The position numbers and the translations under genes are program-made. A DNA stretch of 64,000 nt from positions 124,001 through 188,000 of the forward strand of contig DATGLV010000011.1 in the NCBI GenBank assembly GCA_035293945.1, written 5' to 3'. The DNA comes from VAZQ01 sp035293945 (lineage in GTDB: Bacteria > Pseudomonadota > Alphaproteobacteria > Rhizobiales > Xanthobacteraceae). This document shows, in pieces, positions 63,238 to 64,000 of the stretch. Position 1 is the stretch's first letter. Each line of letters opens with the position of its first letter. The notes beneath the pieces are model-generated. The model did not search any database and had not been told where the DNA came from. It saw only the letters and a program-made list of their open reading frames with translations.

Positions 63238-63942
63238 CTAGACCCCCGCGAGCTCCGCGGCCAAATCCTGCACGCTGAGCGCCGCGTAGTCGACCGGCAC
63301 CTTCGGCTCCGCCTCGCCCTTGCCGGGGCCGCGTTCGTTCGGCCGCGCGATATGCGCTGTCTTGAGCCCAGCGGCTGCGGCCGCCGCCAGATCGTTGCTA
63401 TGCGCGGCGACCATCACGCAATCCGACGCCGCGAGGTCCACGGCTTCGCAGGCCGCGAGATAGACCCGCGGCTTGGGCTTGTAGTCGCCGGCGGTCTCTG
63501 CGCCGAGGATGGCGTCCCACGGAAAAGCATTGCGGCGTGCAAGATCAACCATCAGCGAGATATTGCCGTTGGAGACCGGGGCGATAATGAAGCGCTGCTT
63601 GAGGCGCGCGAGCCCAGGCGTCGCATCCGGCCAGCCATCAAGCCGATGCCAGGCGAGATTGAGCTCGCGCAAAACCTCTTCCGAAAGCCCTGAGAGGCCG
63701 AAGCGCGGCAAGATGCGCTCGAGATTCCTTCGATGCAGCACATCGAGCTTGCAGAATGGAGCGCGACCCTCCCGTACATCCTCCATGGACGGCTGATATT
63801 CATCGCGCCAGGCATCCGCGAAGGCGAGCCAATCGAGCGAATGGCCGAGCGGCATCAGCCGCCGCTGCGCCTCGCGGGCAACGCCCCAGCGCCAGTCGAC
63901 CAGAGTGCCGAACACGTCGAAGAAGAGAGCTTTGACCGGCAT
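63238..63942 (-). CDS. Haloacid dehalogenase type II (HAD superfamily)
   Basis: 234 aa. ALFFDVFGTLVDWRWG holds the nucleophile Asp of HAD motif I; PVSNGNISLM is motif II (Ser/Asn), KPKPRVYLAA motif III (Lys) and VAAHSNDLAAAAAAGLKTAHIARP motif IV with conserved Asp/Asn. This order and the DWR after motif I fit L-2-haloacid dehalogenases, which hydrolyse 2-chloro- or 2-bromo-alkanoic acids; substrate range is not proven. AGGAG about 10 nt before the ATG. Nothing further is complete before the window ends. Confidence 0.92.
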   Translation of the reverse strand: MPVKALFFDVFGTLVDWRWGVAREAQRRLMPLGHSLDWLAFADAWRDEYQPSMEDVREGRAPFCKLDVLHRRNLERILPRFGLSGLSEEVLRELNLAWHRLDGWPDATPGLARLKQRFIIAPVSNGNISLMVDLARRNAFPWDAILGAETAGDYKPKPRVYLAACEAVDLAASDCVMVAAHSNDLAAAAAAGLKTAHIARPNERGPGKGEAEPKVPVDYAALSVQDLAAELAGV

Positions 63943-64000
63943 GATTTCTTCTCTCCTTGGTCATCGCCGGGCATAGGCCGTTGAAGACGGCCGTAAAGGG

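Overview
The window looks like a chromosomal segment of a high-GC alphaproteobacterium of the order Hyphomicrobiales, close to Bradyrhizobiaceae/Xanthobacteraceae. Support for this comes from a three-gene locus resembling the cyclic beta-(1,3),(1,6)-glucan (ndv) genes known from Bradyrhizobium, alphaproteobacterial SOS boxes (GTTC-N7-GTTC) before ssb and uvrA, an EcfG-type promoter, two FNR/FixK-type boxes, a tripartite-tricarboxylate (Bug-type) binding protein, and many small secreted proteins typical of that group. I see no phage, plasmid or CRISPR element and no rRNA. Everything is read from sequence and recalled family knowledge; no database search was run.

Layout. 0-2 kb: 5' end of glmS and all of glmU (UDP-GlcNAc supply), reverse strand. 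2-10 kb: a SPOR-like membrane protein, a small membrane protein, then ndvC-like (reverse), a secreted glucan-biosynthesis protein and ndvB-like (forward), followed by an M20 amidohydrolase. 11-19 kb: accessory-looking stretch with a coiled-coil membrane protein, two identical tRNA-Lys(TTT) genes flanking an SDR-type gene, an LpxO-like hydroxylase with an altered metal site, a largely gene-free 0.8 kb, several small secreted or membrane proteins, a MAPEG protein and a CHRD protein. 19-26 kb: catabolic and redox genes (FAD monooxygenase, DapA-family aldolase, LVIVD propeller, two-subunit molybdenum hydroxylase). 26-31 kb: queA-tgt, small proteins, ppiA / TonB-C-like / ppiB, coaD. 31-37 kb: ankyrin protein, Bug protein, ModA-like protein, gyrA. 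37-45 kb: MarC, ssb, esterase, uvrA and, 18 nt after uvrA, a TIR-like protein. 45-64 kb: secreted hydrolases, a dihaem cytochrome/propeller protein, a YncE-like propeller, an ABC exporter, PhyH-SEC-C protein, MsrQ-like protein, Ntn amidase, TauD-type dioxygenase, PQQ dehydrogenase and a HAD dehalogenase. Two families of palindromic, MITE-like repeats are scattered through 38-63 kb.

Most interesting points: (1) a lower-GC TIR-like gene in the same frame as uvrA and 18 nt behind it, downstream of a perfect LexA-type box, which suggests a TIR effector tied to the SOS response; (2) an insert of about 120 residues, built of two diverged repeats, inside the GH17 domain of the ndvB-like protein, in a locus with an EcfG-like promoter and three TGTACGA-type direct repeats; (3) identical tRNA-Lys genes with a shared upstream promoter-like block bracketing one gene; (4) a PQQ dehydrogenase with the Asp-Tyr-Asp lanthanide signature but no vicinal cysteine pair.
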